Shown: positions 45,313-54,777, counted from the stretch's first letter. The stretch: 64,000 nt of DNA from an uncultured Acetatifactor sp. (GCA_910580225.1 CAJTXE010000008.1:59018-123017); one strand, 5' to 3'. Notes: generated by a model not told the origin, from the letters alone. A program made the numbers and translations.

Positions 45313-45570
45313 TCATTTCGCTGTTTCTTCCTTCAAATCTGCCTCAATGCTGTAAAGGATTTCTTCTATCTTACGCAATGTATCCATTTCCTCTATCTGA
45401 AGTTTTTCGTCAGGAATATGGCACCCAAACTCATCTTCCAGCGAGACCACCATTATGATAAATGAGATAGAGTCTAGGCCTGCCTCCATAAGGTTTTTGT
45501 CCCGCTCTTCCCATGTCAGCTCCCCCTCTTCCAAACAGTTGTTCACCACTTCCAATATCCTATTATGCAC
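45313..45570 (-). CDS. Acyl/peptidyl carrier protein
   Basis: 85-residue four-helix carrier protein. GLDSISFI holds the Ser that receives 4'-phosphopantetheine; the preceding TWEERDKNLMEA and following LEDEFGCHIPDEKL fit ACP/PCP helices. GTG start with AAGGAG about ten bases upstream. An isolated carrier protein inside a radical SAM peptide locus is unusual; no adenylation or ketosynthase gene is in the window to load it. Confidence 0.88.
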   Translation of the reverse strand: MHNRILEVVNNCLEEGELTWEERDKNLMEAGLDSISFIIMVVSLEDEFGCHIPDEKLQIEEMDTLRKIEEILYSIEADLKEETAK

Positions 45571-45624
45571 TTTTCTCTCATCTCCTTATCTGCAGAAAGC
45601 ATTTTTCCCAAATTCGATTATGAC

Positions 45625-46017
45625 TTACAATAAAAACTCTGCAAATGTTCCGTTATTCAGACATCCAAATAAAGCTTTCCGGTTTCCGATCGCCGGAACA
45701 ATAACCGGCTTCGTAAAAATTCTGCCGATCTTCAGTTCCCGAAACCTTTCTGCAAAATCCGGATCGTCGGCTTCAAAACAAATATGATGATATCCATCGG
45801 GAAAACCATAAATACTGGAGTCTTTTCCCACCGGCTCAATCAGCTCCAGCACCTGGCTTTCATCTCCACTTTCCATAAATACAATCCTGTTGCATTGGAT
45901 TGTATCCGTTATCTTATCCGAAACAGCACGATATCCCAACCTCTCATAAATTGCCATACTTTTATCCAGATCCTTTACTTTTATTCCCACATGATGTATC
46001 TTCAGATTTCCTTGCAA
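45625..46017 (-). CDS. VOC (glyoxalase-fold) family protein
   Basis: 130 residues from a TTG start. The VOC fold is clear: LKIHHVGIKVKDLDKSMAIYERLGY at the start, VLELIEPVG, then YHHICFEADDPDFAERFRELK and FGCLNNGTFAEFLL at the end, with His and Glu in the metal positions. The TTG (complement of 46015-46017) is chosen because AAGGAGG lies nine bases upstream; the longer ATG frame would start 13 codons earlier, inside the previous gene, without any site. It is coupled to the nucleotidyltransferase gene. The substrate is unknown: isomerase, lyase, or resistance protein are all possible. Confidence 0.78.
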   Translation of the reverse strand: MQGNLKIHHVGIKVKDLDKSMAIYERLGYRAVSDKITDTIQCNRIVFMESGDESQVLELIEPVGKDSSIYGFPDGYHHICFEADDPDFAERFRELKIGRIFTKPVIVPAIGNRKALFGCLNNGTFAEFLL

Positions 46018-46031
46018 TCGGCCAATCCTCC

Positions 46032-46916
46032 TTAAGAAAAAATCCGTTTGTTCCATTCCAGTTTTGCAATATCTGCTTCTGTCAGATCCTCCCTAATCAA
46101 TGAATATATATTTTCTGTCTCAAGCCTTGTCCTGAAATCAAACTTCCATTTCTTTCGCTCCTTCTCCGCAAGACCATAGTAATCCAGCAAATTCTCCCCT
46201 TCTCTAGTCCGGAGCCTCTCTACATACGCTTTTAATATTTCGTCCTGATATATTATATTAGTGTAGTGTAGAATGTAAAAAGTATAAGGAACAATATCGT
46301 ATTCCCTAACCGCCGCCTCCAGCCTTTCCAGCGAAACAGCTTCCTGATTATTTCTCCAGAGAAAATATACATCCTGAAACATGCTTCTCCTAATACAATT
46401 ATGACTGGTAAGATGGTATAAAGAATTCATCTCTTTATAATGATGCAGAATGAGCTGTACCATTGCCTTCAGTGGCGGCAATGTTTTTATCTTTTGCCCA
46501 TAGATTTCCATTTCTACAAAATCGCTTATAAAATCATCTATTAGAATACGTTTTCCAGAATATTCTCCCCAAAAAATATCAAAATTTAGATCAATGTCCA
46601 TTACTCCGAAGGATGTACGTTTCCTCCATGGACTTGTCTGATGTGATGCAGAAAGTACAAAAATCTCTTCTTTTCGCTCTAATTTCCTGCTTTGAAAGCC
46701 ATTTTCACTCAATAGTGTTTTGAAAGAATCCAAATGCTGTCGGGATGTAAGAATATCAATATCCCCGCTGATTCGCTGTCCTGGAGTTCCATACGCGAGA
46801 ACCGAAAGAGGTTCCCCTTTTATAACTGCATACGGAATATGTTTCTCATATGCCCTATCCAAACTTTCTTTACAGCTCCTGTAACGAAGTATAGATGCTA
46901 CAGATTGTACATTCAT
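46032..46916 (-). CDS. Nucleotidyltransferase family protein (PF14907-like)
   Basis: 294 residues. YAVIKGEPLSVLAYG and SGDIDILTSRQ match the metal-binding core (Asp52, Asp54) of the uncharacterised nucleotidyltransferase family also found in lasso-peptide loci. The C-terminal half is helical (YHLTSHNCIRRSMFQDVYFLW...). It is the stand-alone counterpart of the 552-residue protein in cluster 1. It directly follows the S26-like gene (15 bp), so a peptide-tailoring step is likely. Confidence 0.75.
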   Translation of the reverse strand: MNVQSVASILRYRSCKESLDRAYEKHIPYAVIKGEPLSVLAYGTPGQRISGDIDILTSRQHLDSFKTLLSENGFQSRKLERKEEIFVLSASHQTSPWRKRTSFGVMDIDLNFDIFWGEYSGKRILIDDFISDFVEMEIYGQKIKTLPPLKAMVQLILHHYKEMNSLYHLTSHNCIRRSMFQDVYFLWRNNQEAVSLERLEAAVREYDIVPYTFYILHYTNIIYQDEILKAYVERLRTREGENLLDYYGLAEKERKKWKFDFRTRLETENIYSLIREDLTEADIAKLEWNKRIFS

Positions 46917-46931
46917 AGCTTTTTCATTATC

Positions 46932-47426
46932 CTATTCCGTCATCTTTATAGACAGGGAATTATCTGTTGCATACTTTATGCATAACATTTTTCTTTCCCT
47001 AATAAAATCCATATATATATCACTTCTTATAGTTTCTCTAATACTTTTTTTATTCAAATAAAACAACTCGCTCACCTTTTTTGATAATATGATAAAGCTC
47101 TCTGCAGGTTTCGGAAATATTTTAATCTTGTCAACATCCCTGCAAAAAACAGCTTTTCCTAAAATCTTTCCTGCCTCTATCCTATCCGTCTCAAATGCAT
47201 TGTCTCCTTTGCATATATAATAACCTGTTTTTGTATCTATAGAAACAATTCTATGAATAATGCGCACTCCTGCTTTAAGCTCATAAACTATTATTTCGCC
47301 TATATCATAATCAGGCACCTTAAGTACGTAAACTGTATCATTGGGATTCAATAACGGTTTCATACTATTTCCGACAACATTTACTCTATGGTACTTATCC
47401 CCAAGTACACCATTTTTCCCATTCAT
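46932..47426 (-). CDS. S24/S26-like (SipW-type) peptidase without membrane anchor
   Basis: 164 residues. VNVVGNSMKPLLNPNDTVYVL gives Ser21; IIHRIVSI gives His58; YYICKGDNAFETD and ILGKAVF complete the ER-type S26 pattern (Ser/His dyad). Unlike real signal peptidases it has no N-terminal membrane segment, so it probably acts in the cytosol, for example to remove the RiPP leader, or is only structurally related. The counterpart in cluster 1 is fused to a kinase-like domain. GGAGATATT precedes the ATG. Confidence 0.8.
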   Translation of the reverse strand: MNGKNGVLGDKYHRVNVVGNSMKPLLNPNDTVYVLKVPDYDIGEIIVYELKAGVRIIHRIVSIDTKTGYYICKGDNAFETDRIEAGKILGKAVFCRDVDKIKIFPKPAESFIILSKKVSELFYLNKKSIRETIRSDIYMDFIRERKMLCIKYATDNSLSIKMTE

Positions 47427-47542
47427 AATATCTCCGCAAACTTTTTCTTTTTCAATCTCATTCCAGGTCTTCCAACATCAGAATGCCAATAATTGACAGA
47501 CAAAGCCGTATAGGATACGAACCAATTGTCAAAACACCCGGC

Positions 47543-49294
47543 TTAAATTTCTTCGCCTCTATAATTTTGAGACTGGGCAGTATACAGTTTATAATAATAC
47601 CCCTTACGGACCAGCAATTCCGAATGGGAGCCGTCTTCCACCAGCCTTCCCTTGCGAAAAACAAGTATTCGGTCACACATTTTGGCGGATGTCAATCTGT
47701 GTGTGACGAAAATCAGGCACTTTTTCTCGCTTCCGATTATATTTCCATAATATTCATACATTTTGACCTCAGCTCTGGGATCCAGTGACGCATGAGGTTC
47801 GTCCAGGACAATAAGGTTCTTACTGTCATCATAAAAACACCTGGCAATTGCAAGCCGCTGCCATTCTCCTCCTGAAAGATTCACCCCGTCTCCGGAAACG
47901 GTGCCCAATATGGAATCCAACGTAAGCCCGGAGGTCCTGCATACCTCGTCAAAGCCGCTGACTTTCATTGCTTTTAAAATTCCGGCCTTCACATCACCTG
48001 CAAGCGATACATTTCCCAGTACTATATTGTCCCTTACACTCAAGTGATACCTGCAGAAATCCTGGAATGTCACTGAAGATGCGATCCCGCTGCAGTATTC
48101 CACCTTTCCGCTATCCGGCTGGTATAAGCCAAGAATAATTTTACAGAAAGTCGTTTTTCCGCTTCCATTCTCCCCTACAACGGCAATCTTCTCCCCCCAT
48201 CCAATCGTTACACTGACATCCTCAAGCGCCCTTCTCGTGCCAAGCGGGTATTGAAAACTTACGTTCTGAAGACGCAGAAACGCCTTCGGCGGCAGATCTT
48301 CAGAAGCTGTTTCAGAATCATTCCGCAAACCGTTTGCCATGTGATATATACTTAAATAGTCTTTTGCATAATAGGAAGATTCTCTGTATCCTAAAATATT
48401 ATAATAAGCACTGATAAAGGTATCCTGTACGTCCAAAATACTGGTTACCACTATGACGAAGCCGTCAATGAGGATGATTCCGGAAGCCGTTAACCTGATT
48501 CCCAACAGTATAGACCCGATAACGCCGGCGCCGAAGGCCAGAGATTCTATGCCGCCACCCACAAACCCATGCCGATAATAATGGTTCGTCTGCCGCCTGT
48601 GTATCTTCCCTGTCAGTTCCAGGTACCTTGTATAAAACGTTTTTTCGAGCCCCCAGACCCTCAGTTCCTTTAATGCCGAAGGATTTGTCAGTATATTTTT
48701 ATAATATCCCTGATAATTCCGGTCCTCCTGAAGTTCCTCATACATTCTCCTCATTTCCGGAACAAATTTTGCCCTGCAAAAGAAGCCCGGAAGAGATGCG
48801 CAAAGCACAATCCATATAAAAACAGGATGTATCCCCCAGAATATAATACAATAGTTCACCAAAGTCAGAACAATCGTAACCAACCTTTCAGCCGAGCCGA
48901 AAAACCGGAGCGCATATATCGACAGGAAATCATCCCCCCTTTTCCTAAGCTGTATAAAATCAGAGCTTTCGACGATATCCTGGGGTATTTTTTGGTACAG
49001 ATCTGTCATATGTTCCCGGAGCTTAATTACCAGCCTGTCATTTAAACGGACGTTGACAACCCCGGAATACCTCAAAAAAATGTTCCACAGGAACATAACC
49101 GTTATATAGGAGACGGACAAAACAACCGTTTTTTCCATGTCGGCATTTGTCAAAGACAGAACCGTCTTCCCAAGCAGGAATGTGATAACCGGGGGAACAG
49201 ACGAATTCACCAGAATCGTTATTGACCTTACAAACAAGCTTTTCGGGTCAGCTCTCGCTATAACCTTCAGCAAATCAATCAATGCATTTTTCAT
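47543..49294 (-). CDS. ABC exporter half-transporter
   Basis: 583 residues, six-helix N-domain and ATPase. Walker A GENGSGKTT, signature LSGGE, Walker B LIVLDEPHASLDP, H-loop THR. The start ATG overlaps the previous stop by one base (TGATG), so it is translated with its partner. No C39 domain. Probably a heterodimer with the protein encoded just upstream. Confidence 0.88.
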   Translation of the reverse strand: MKNALIDLLKVIARADPKSLFVRSITILVNSSVPPVITFLLGKTVLSLTNADMEKTVVLSVSYITVMFLWNIFLRYSGVVNVRLNDRLVIKLREHMTDLYQKIPQDIVESSDFIQLRKRGDDFLSIYALRFFGSAERLVTIVLTLVNYCIIFWGIHPVFIWIVLCASLPGFFCRAKFVPEMRRMYEELQEDRNYQGYYKNILTNPSALKELRVWGLEKTFYTRYLELTGKIHRRQTNHYYRHGFVGGGIESLAFGAGVIGSILLGIRLTASGIILIDGFVIVVTSILDVQDTFISAYYNILGYRESSYYAKDYLSIYHMANGLRNDSETASEDLPPKAFLRLQNVSFQYPLGTRRALEDVSVTIGWGEKIAVVGENGSGKTTFCKIILGLYQPDSGKVEYCSGIASSVTFQDFCRYHLSVRDNIVLGNVSLAGDVKAGILKAMKVSGFDEVCRTSGLTLDSILGTVSGDGVNLSGGEWQRLAIARCFYDDSKNLIVLDEPHASLDPRAEVKMYEYYGNIIGSEKKCLIFVTHRLTSAKMCDRILVFRKGRLVEDGSHSELLVRKGYYYKLYTAQSQNYRGEEI

Positions 49295-51069
49295 CAGCCT
49301 TCCACCTCACTGTTTTGGGAAGCATACAGTCCCTGCTGGAGGGTAAACATATCATAAAATACTCCTCTCCGGGAATACAACTCCGCAAATGTCCCCTCTT
49401 CCGCAATTTCGCCGCTGTCAATCACAATGATCCGATCCGCCTTTCTGGCATATCCCAGGCGATGTGAAATGATGATCTTCGTAATCCCCTCCGGAAGAGT
49501 ATCATACAGTTCATACATTCTTTCCTCCGCCAGAGGATCCAGCGCGGAAGCAGGCTCATCGAAGATACAGACTTTACTGTCCCTGCAAAGCACCCGTGCA
49601 AATGCAACCCTCTGCCATTGTCCCTCCGAAAGATTAACGCCATCCTTCGACAAGCTGCCAAGTCTCGTTCTGAATCCGTCAGGCAGCTCGTTTGCGAATT
49701 CTGCCACCCCTGCCTTTTCCAATGCATACTCTGTTTCTTTTTCATCATAGTGTCTCAGAATGTCTGTATTTCCATAGACATCAAAAGGAAATTTCGCAAA
49801 ATCCTGAAACAGCACCGCAAAATTCCCGTATACGCTTCCCCAGGCCATCTGCACAGCTCCATCGTACAGGATCTCTCCCTTCGTCGGTCTATATAACCCG
49901 GTCAGCAATTTGATAAATGTACTTTTGCCAGCGCCATTCACTCCAACGATAAAAATCGTCTCTCCCATACGAATGGTACAATTCACATCAGAAAGAGCGT
50001 ACCCTTCTTTGTTGGGATACCGAAACCATACATTTTTGAATTCAATGCTTTTCTGTATCAGAACAGCAGACCCTTCCTCTTCTGCATGATCCATAATAAA
50101 TTGGGTGCGCAGCTTCTTTATTTCCAGATATCCGCGCTTTATCCCCCTGAATTCCGAAAACGTAAAGAAGATATCACATAGGGTCTCCTGGTAGGACCGG
50201 AACACGGAAAGCAACCCCGCAAACAATCCCACACCCACGCGCCCCTTCAAAATCAGCCCTGCCAGGATAGCTATGCAGACAGCAAAAGCCCCATAAAAAG
50301 GAAGTCTGTATTTCATTTCCCTGCAAAAAGCCTGAAACCGGAACTGCCAGTTCAATGCCTGTATCTTTGTCTCACCATCTCGCCACCTTTGTTTTATTTC
50401 CCCCTCATACTGAAAGACCCTGCACTCCTTCAGGTAATCGCCGCTTGTCAGCATAGTGTAAAAATAGTTGGTCTTGTTCCTTAAAATCTGCACCTCTCTC
50501 TGCAGCTCTTCACTGGAAAGATTTGAAATGCCGAACCACCTCCACAGAGGCAGCACCCCCGCCAATAATATCAGTACATAATACCACCCCTCCGCCGCCA
50601 GCAATGCGGTCAGGGACACAAACTGTACAGAAGATGAAAATACCTGCAAGATCTTATTCCAAACTTCTGAAACCTCCCGAATATACCTGTCTATATGTGA
50701 ATATTGCTCCTGAAACTCCGCGCTTTCCACGCGCTCCAGCGAAGTCTCCCTAACTGTCTCGCAGCATTTTTGCTCCACATACTCCTTGCTCCTGGCAGAA
50801 AACAGTGTATCCATGGGCATTCTTAAGTTCATCTGAATTCTCTGATAAAAAACTGCAGCCGAAAAAAACAGTGCATACAACAAAATACCCTCAGACCCGC
50901 CGCTCATTATCCGCTCAATGACAAGCATCAGAGACTTTGACACCACATATGGAGCAATCCCCTCCAGTAAAGCAAATATTATTTTAAGACACAGAAGAAA
51001 CCATACCTTTTTTACATATCCCCCTACCCACCCTCCAAGTTCTGCCTTTTTCAATCTGTCTTCCTCCAT
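49294..51069 (-). CDS. ABC exporter half-transporter with altered signature
   Basis: 591 residues. Walker A GVNGAGKST, Walker B VCIFDEPASALDP, H-loop ISHR. The signature motif reads LSEGQ instead of LSGGQ, so one of the two composite ATP sites of the heterodimer may be weak. ATG at 51069 is used; the upstream TTG would add one codon. Forms the pair with 47543-49294. Confidence 0.86.
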   Translation of the reverse strand: MEEDRLKKAELGGWVGGYVKKVWFLLCLKIIFALLEGIAPYVVSKSLMLVIERIMSGGSEGILLYALFFSAAVFYQRIQMNLRMPMDTLFSARSKEYVEQKCCETVRETSLERVESAEFQEQYSHIDRYIREVSEVWNKILQVFSSSVQFVSLTALLAAEGWYYVLILLAGVLPLWRWFGISNLSSEELQREVQILRNKTNYFYTMLTSGDYLKECRVFQYEGEIKQRWRDGETKIQALNWQFRFQAFCREMKYRLPFYGAFAVCIAILAGLILKGRVGVGLFAGLLSVFRSYQETLCDIFFTFSEFRGIKRGYLEIKKLRTQFIMDHAEEEGSAVLIQKSIEFKNVWFRYPNKEGYALSDVNCTIRMGETIFIVGVNGAGKSTFIKLLTGLYRPTKGEILYDGAVQMAWGSVYGNFAVLFQDFAKFPFDVYGNTDILRHYDEKETEYALEKAGVAEFANELPDGFRTRLGSLSKDGVNLSEGQWQRVAFARVLCRDSKVCIFDEPASALDPLAEERMYELYDTLPEGITKIIISHRLGYARKADRIIVIDSGEIAEEGTFAELYSRRGVFYDMFTLQQGLYASQNSEVEG

Positions 51070-51087
51070 CAAAATATCTTCGGAACA

Positions 51088-52164
51088 TTATTTCGACTTT
51101 TCAAAAATAAACCTGCCTCGTTCATAAAAATCCTCGCAAAAGGGATTTGGTGAATTCACGCTCCCATATTTTTTGATTGCCAATGCCCTGCAGCCGCCCC
51201 AACAAATTTCTTTCATCAGGCATTTACCGCATATGCCCTGTAAGTTGTGTAATATTTCATTTCTAAAATCATTCAGGCAGTCGCTTTCCCATATTTCATC
51301 CAAAGTTTTATCATTTATATTCCCAAATCCCAGTAAACTGCTTCGATATGCTTCAGCGCATAACCCAACATCCCCGTTTGGTAATATACTAAGCAAATTC
51401 AATGTGGGACAATTTGCACATATGTTTTCAGGGCACTTTTGAACAATATTCTTAAGAAAATAGATTCCTGACAATGCCGGCGGCACCATAATACTGACAA
51501 CGACGCCTTCAATTGGTCTGATACAGTACTTCTTGTACAATTCCAATATTCTTTCGGGAGAGACTGTAGTTACATACTCACTTTGATCATAATTCTGTGC
51601 TCTTCCCATTTTAATGACAGGATTTATCTTTATATTTGGTATTGAATTCCTGACAGCAAACTCTATTATTTGATCTATCTTTGTTTCATCCCCATCATAG
51701 GTTGAATATGTAATATTGAAATTCATCCCATATTTTAACAAACCTTTTATTGCTTCATAGGTTTTGGCAAAAGCGCCTGTCATTCCCCGGAACTTGTCAT
51801 ACTCTTGCGGATCCGCACTGTCAACAGAGACCGAATATCGAAGCTTTTCATACAGATGATCCTTAATAAAATCCTGGCTAAGCAACGTACCATTTGTCTC
51901 AATGGAGATATTAATACCGTTTTCCTTTGCAAATTTAATGATAACAGATACGGTGTCCTTATACAGCAATGGCTCTCCGCCACTGATTTTAATGTGTTGG
52001 GTATTTTTTCTTTTAGCAAAATCAAGAATTTCATAAATTTTTTCTATAGACAACATACTTGCTGTATCATATGAATCTTTTGGAACCCAGCAATGCTCAC
52101 ATGTTAAATTGCATTTCCAACCCAAATACAAAAACAGATAATTTAAATCCGGACATTTAGCCAT
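51088..52164 (-). CDS. Radical SAM/SPASM protein (cluster 2, enzyme A)
   Basis: 358 residues. CNLTCEHC ligands at Cys18, Cys22 and Cys25, with Cys4 as an extra N-terminal Cys; ISGGEPLLYK; C-terminal Cys sets CPENICANCP and CGKCLMKEICWGGC for auxiliary clusters. It overlaps the kinase-like gene by eight bases. Its Trp after the CxxxCxxC (CEHCW) differs from the CYx form of the other two enzymes, hinting at a different reaction on the same peptide. Confidence 0.88.
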   Translation of the reverse strand: MAKCPDLNYLFLYLGWKCNLTCEHCWVPKDSYDTASMLSIEKIYEILDFAKRKNTQHIKISGGEPLLYKDTVSVIIKFAKENGINISIETNGTLLSQDFIKDHLYEKLRYSVSVDSADPQEYDKFRGMTGAFAKTYEAIKGLLKYGMNFNITYSTYDGDETKIDQIIEFAVRNSIPNIKINPVIKMGRAQNYDQSEYVTTVSPERILELYKKYCIRPIEGVVVSIMVPPALSGIYFLKNIVQKCPENICANCPTLNLLSILPNGDVGLCAEAYRSSLLGFGNINDKTLDEIWESDCLNDFRNEILHNLQGICGKCLMKEICWGGCRALAIKKYGSVNSPNPFCEDFYERGRFIFEKSK

Positions 52165-52951
52165 TATTTTTCTCCCTTATAGAGGATATTAATGCATCAT
52201 ATAAAAATTGTGGATTGTGATATCTCACTTTTTTGATTACAATACTCCGTGAGAGGTTTGCTATCACATCATAGTTGTTATGTAATCGATCCTGTGAATA
52301 ACTGTTATACAAAATAGTAATCACGGCTTCCATCCCCCTGGCAGAATCCAGCGACTGCAGAGAAACATCCTCCACATACTGTATCTCAACCACAGCACCT
52401 ATCGGAGCTTTTGTAATCGTATTGTCCTGTTCTTTCCCCAACAGCAAAAATCTTTTTTGTCCACTTCCATCACTCTCACATGCTAAAACCCGATTACGCA
52501 AGTCAAATTTATCAACAACCTTCTGCCGAAGCCTGATTGAGCTTTTAATCCATTCGACGGTCAATGAGAACCTGTTTATCATCGCTATATCATCCGCCAT
52601 ACATCTCAATCCATATAATTCCTTCATAAGAAAGCATGCCGTTGATTTCCCTGACATTGTTTTCCCGCAAATCAACACAGCACTGCCATTAACGATAATT
52701 ACACCTGCATGCATTATATAATACAGCCCTTCCGAATATATGTTATTTATAACAACATTCTTTATGATTGACTCAAACGGAACTCGACTGTGCGCAGCCA
52801 ACGCGTCAATATCAATGATATGACAGGGTGTCTCAGTTATATGGCGGTTAATCCCATAACCGCCATATTCCTCTTTAATATAATTATAAATATTTCCCTG
52901 CTTTGTAAAAAAGATAAATGTATGACCAAGTATTCTGACTGTTACTTTCAT
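52157..52951 (-). CDS. HPr-kinase-like P-loop protein
   Basis: 264 residues. MHAGVIIVNGSAVLICGKTMSGKST holds the P-loop GKTMSGKST (96-104); the ADD at 119-121 (CMADDIAMI) fits the catalytic Asp region of HPr kinase/PEP-carboxykinase-like enzymes. Related proteins in lasso-peptide loci phosphorylate Ser of the peptide. In cluster 1 the same domain is fused to an S26-like domain. It follows the radical SAM gene B by two bases. Confidence 0.8.
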   Translation of the reverse strand: MKVTVRILGHTFIFFTKQGNIYNYIKEEYGGYGINRHITETPCHIIDIDALAAHSRVPFESIIKNVVINNIYSEGLYYIMHAGVIIVNGSAVLICGKTMSGKSTACFLMKELYGLRCMADDIAMINRFSLTVEWIKSSIRLRQKVVDKFDLRNRVLACESDGSGQKRFLLLGKEQDNTITKAPIGAVVEIQYVEDVSLQSLDSARGMEAVITILYNSYSQDRLHNNYDVIANLSRSIVIKKVRYHNPQFLYDALISSIREKNNG

Positions 52952-52953
52952 AT

Positions 52954-53982
52954 TTATCTGCCTGATTTCAATAAATGTACTTTATTTAATGCCTCTAAAG
53001 AATTTTTTATCCTCCAATCACACAGATCATCTGATTCCATTAGACTCCCTGTACGATTATAAGCCTGTGCAGCACAGCCGCCAGCGCACAACCCATTGGC
53101 AAGAAAACACTTCCTACATTTGGCAATGTTTTTTTGACGATTTTTTAGAGCTGAAATTAAATTTTTGCTTTTATCGCCTTTAAATATATCGTTTAATTTT
53201 TGCTGAAATATATTTCCCACACTCATCTCCAAATCCAAAAAACTTCTACACAGATAAACGTTTCCTTCACAGTCAATTCTAGGACGAACAATCGGAGGAG
53301 ACTCCAGCAGCATACATCCGCCTCCAAAATCCGGTAACACAGATATTTGAACAGGACTCTCCACCTTAATATGAATCAATTTTGTTCTATATGCCAAATA
53401 ATCATCATAGTCCAAACAATATTCATCAAAAATCGCTTTTGCCTTCCCCTCTCTATGAACAGATTCAAATATAATACCTTTTACATAATGGTCCTTACAC
53501 CAGGCAGGGAATCCTTCCACATTTTTGTTTTTTTGGGTTGCAACGACACCTATGTATAGATTGATGTCTTCGTAATGACCCAAGATATCAATTGCATTAA
53601 TAACAGCATGATAACTGTTTGGTCTTGTTGAATTGTTTATTATGGGATCATATGAATCCAGACTAATAACCAGTCTGTCTACTGTTGCCGCCAGCACCTC
53701 TGCCATATAATCGTTAATAAGCGTGCCGTTCGTAACAAGCTCAATTCCCATATCCATTTGCTTTAAGTGGTTCAATATCGAAGCAATTTCCGGGTGCATT
53801 AATGGCTCGCCACCGCTAATTTTAATTTCTTTTACCCCCAGTTCTTTCAGCTGAGAAAAAATATCAGACAAAGTTTTCATAGATAACTGTCTATTATTTT
53901 TTTCACTGTGATAACAGTATACACAGGATAAATTGCATTGTGAATTGATTTCTATATAAGGTTGTCCAAGTCGATAATTCAT
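52954..53982 (-). CDS. Radical SAM/SPASM protein (cluster 2, enzyme B)
   Basis: 342 residues. CNLSCVYC ligands at Cys16, Cys20 and Cys23; ISGGEPLMHP; SPASM Cys in CMLLESPPIVRPRIDCEGNVYLC and CRKCFLANGLCAGGC. AGGGGG precedes the ATG. It follows the PqqD gene by 56 bp, which is the usual place for the main maturase. Confidence 0.9.
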   Translation of the reverse strand: MNYRLGQPYIEINSQCNLSCVYCYHSEKNNRQLSMKTLSDIFSQLKELGVKEIKISGGEPLMHPEIASILNHLKQMDMGIELVTNGTLINDYMAEVLAATVDRLVISLDSYDPIINNSTRPNSYHAVINAIDILGHYEDINLYIGVVATQKNKNVEGFPAWCKDHYVKGIIFESVHREGKAKAIFDEYCLDYDDYLAYRTKLIHIKVESPVQISVLPDFGGGCMLLESPPIVRPRIDCEGNVYLCRSFLDLEMSVGNIFQQKLNDIFKGDKSKNLISALKNRQKNIAKCRKCFLANGLCAGGCAAQAYNRTGSLMESDDLCDWRIKNSLEALNKVHLLKSGR

Positions 53983-54038
53983 GCCTAACCCCCTGCAAAA
54001 CCGCTGCCGATAACACTCTTAGTAGTTTGCACCCAAAC

Positions 54039-54332
54039 CTATACTCTTCGAATCGTAAGCAATCCCTTGTTTGACATCTCATCCAACATTTCAATAATAT
54101 CGTCATCTAAGCTTTCTTGTGTATCATCTGGAAAATCATATTTTTCTTTAAAAGCTGCTATGATTTCATTCAATGTACTTGGTTTTTCAGCTAAATCATA
54201 TAGAAATGCCGCTGTCTCATTTAATAAATGTGTATTTTCTGTCAATTGATTGTAAATCATCAATCCACCTTCTTCAATCGAAAAAACACTTACATTGTCT
54301 TTGTTTATTTTCTCAGCTATAATATTACTCAT
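54039..54332 (-). CDS. PqqD-family RiPP recognition element protein
   Basis: 97 residues: MIYNQLTENTHLLNETAAFLYDLAEKPSTLNEIIAAFKEKY is the PqqD core. The start at 54332 has GGGGAG eight bases upstream; ten more codons are open. It stands between the precursor genes and radical SAM enzyme B. Confidence 0.85.
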   Translation of the reverse strand: MSNIIAEKINKDNVSVFSIEEGGLMIYNQLTENTHLLNETAAFLYDLAEKPSTLNEIIAAFKEKYDFPDDTQESLDDDIIEMLDEMSNKGLLTIRRV

Positions 54333-54384
54333 AAATACTCCCCTTCTTTTTGTATTACTCATGCTTTATGAATGCTATTTCATT

Positions 54385-54561
54385 TTATGATCCAGTATTT
54401 TTGCTGCCCCCATGACAATTACAAGTGCTGGTATTTCCCATATTATTATTACCGCTATTGCACCCGCAAGTAAATCCATTTGAGCATGCCGCAGCCATTA
54501 TATAGTTTGCCAATTCTTCTTTGTTAAAAGTAACCATCTCAGGTTTATTATAAATTACCAT
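54385..54561 (-). CDS. RiPP precursor peptide A2 (five-Cys, Asn/Gly-rich core)
   Basis: 58 residues with leader MVIYNKPEMVTFNKEELANY, then IMAAACSNGFTCGCNSGNNN MGNTSTCNCHGGSKNTGS. Five Cys in the pattern C-x5-C-x-C, then C-x-C. GGGAGGTAATT precedes the ATG, located inside the tail of A1. The sequence aligns with A1 through the leader end and both Cys blocks, with the middle Asn/Gly stretch more variable. Product class is unknown. Confidence 0.85.
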   Translation of the reverse strand: MVIYNKPEMVTFNKEELANYIMAAACSNGFTCGCNSGNNNMGNTSTCNCHGGSKNTGS

Positions 54562-54565
54562 ATAA

Positions 54566-54739
54566 TTACCTCCCGGTATTCGCATTACCCGTATGGCAAT
54601 TGCATGTAGAACCGCCGTTTCCATTAGTCCCACCATTATGGCAGGCACACGTATAACCGTTGGAACATGCCGCAGCCATAATCAAATCACATAATTCAGC
54701 CTTCTCCAATGTTTCAATCTGAGGTCTAACATATACCAT
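54566..54739 (-). CDS. RiPP precursor peptide A1 (five-Cys, Asn/Gly-rich core)
   Basis: 57 residues; leader MVYVRPQIETLEKAELCDLI then MAAACSNGYTCACHNGGTN and GNGGSTCNCHTGNANTGR. Core Cys are 25, 31, 33, 46 and 48; the leader has one further Cys (17). The conserved blocks between A1 and A2 are AACSNG(Y/F)TC(A/G)C and STCNCH-G---NTG. Odd number of core Cys argues against simple disulfides. GGGGGAAGG precedes the ATG. It lies just downstream of radical SAM enzyme C. Confidence 0.85.
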   Translation of the reverse strand: MVYVRPQIETLEKAELCDLIMAAACSNGYTCACHNGGTNGNGGSTCNCHTGNANTGR

Positions 54740-54777
54740 AACAATCCTTCCCCCTTTTTCCTTTTTTAGGTATAAAT

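Noticed and set aside
47458..47676. 72-codon minus-strand frame overlapping the end of an exporter gene
   Set aside because: Most of it overlaps the exporter in another frame and no ribosome binding site is visible; the last 24 codons from a TTG are too weak to call.
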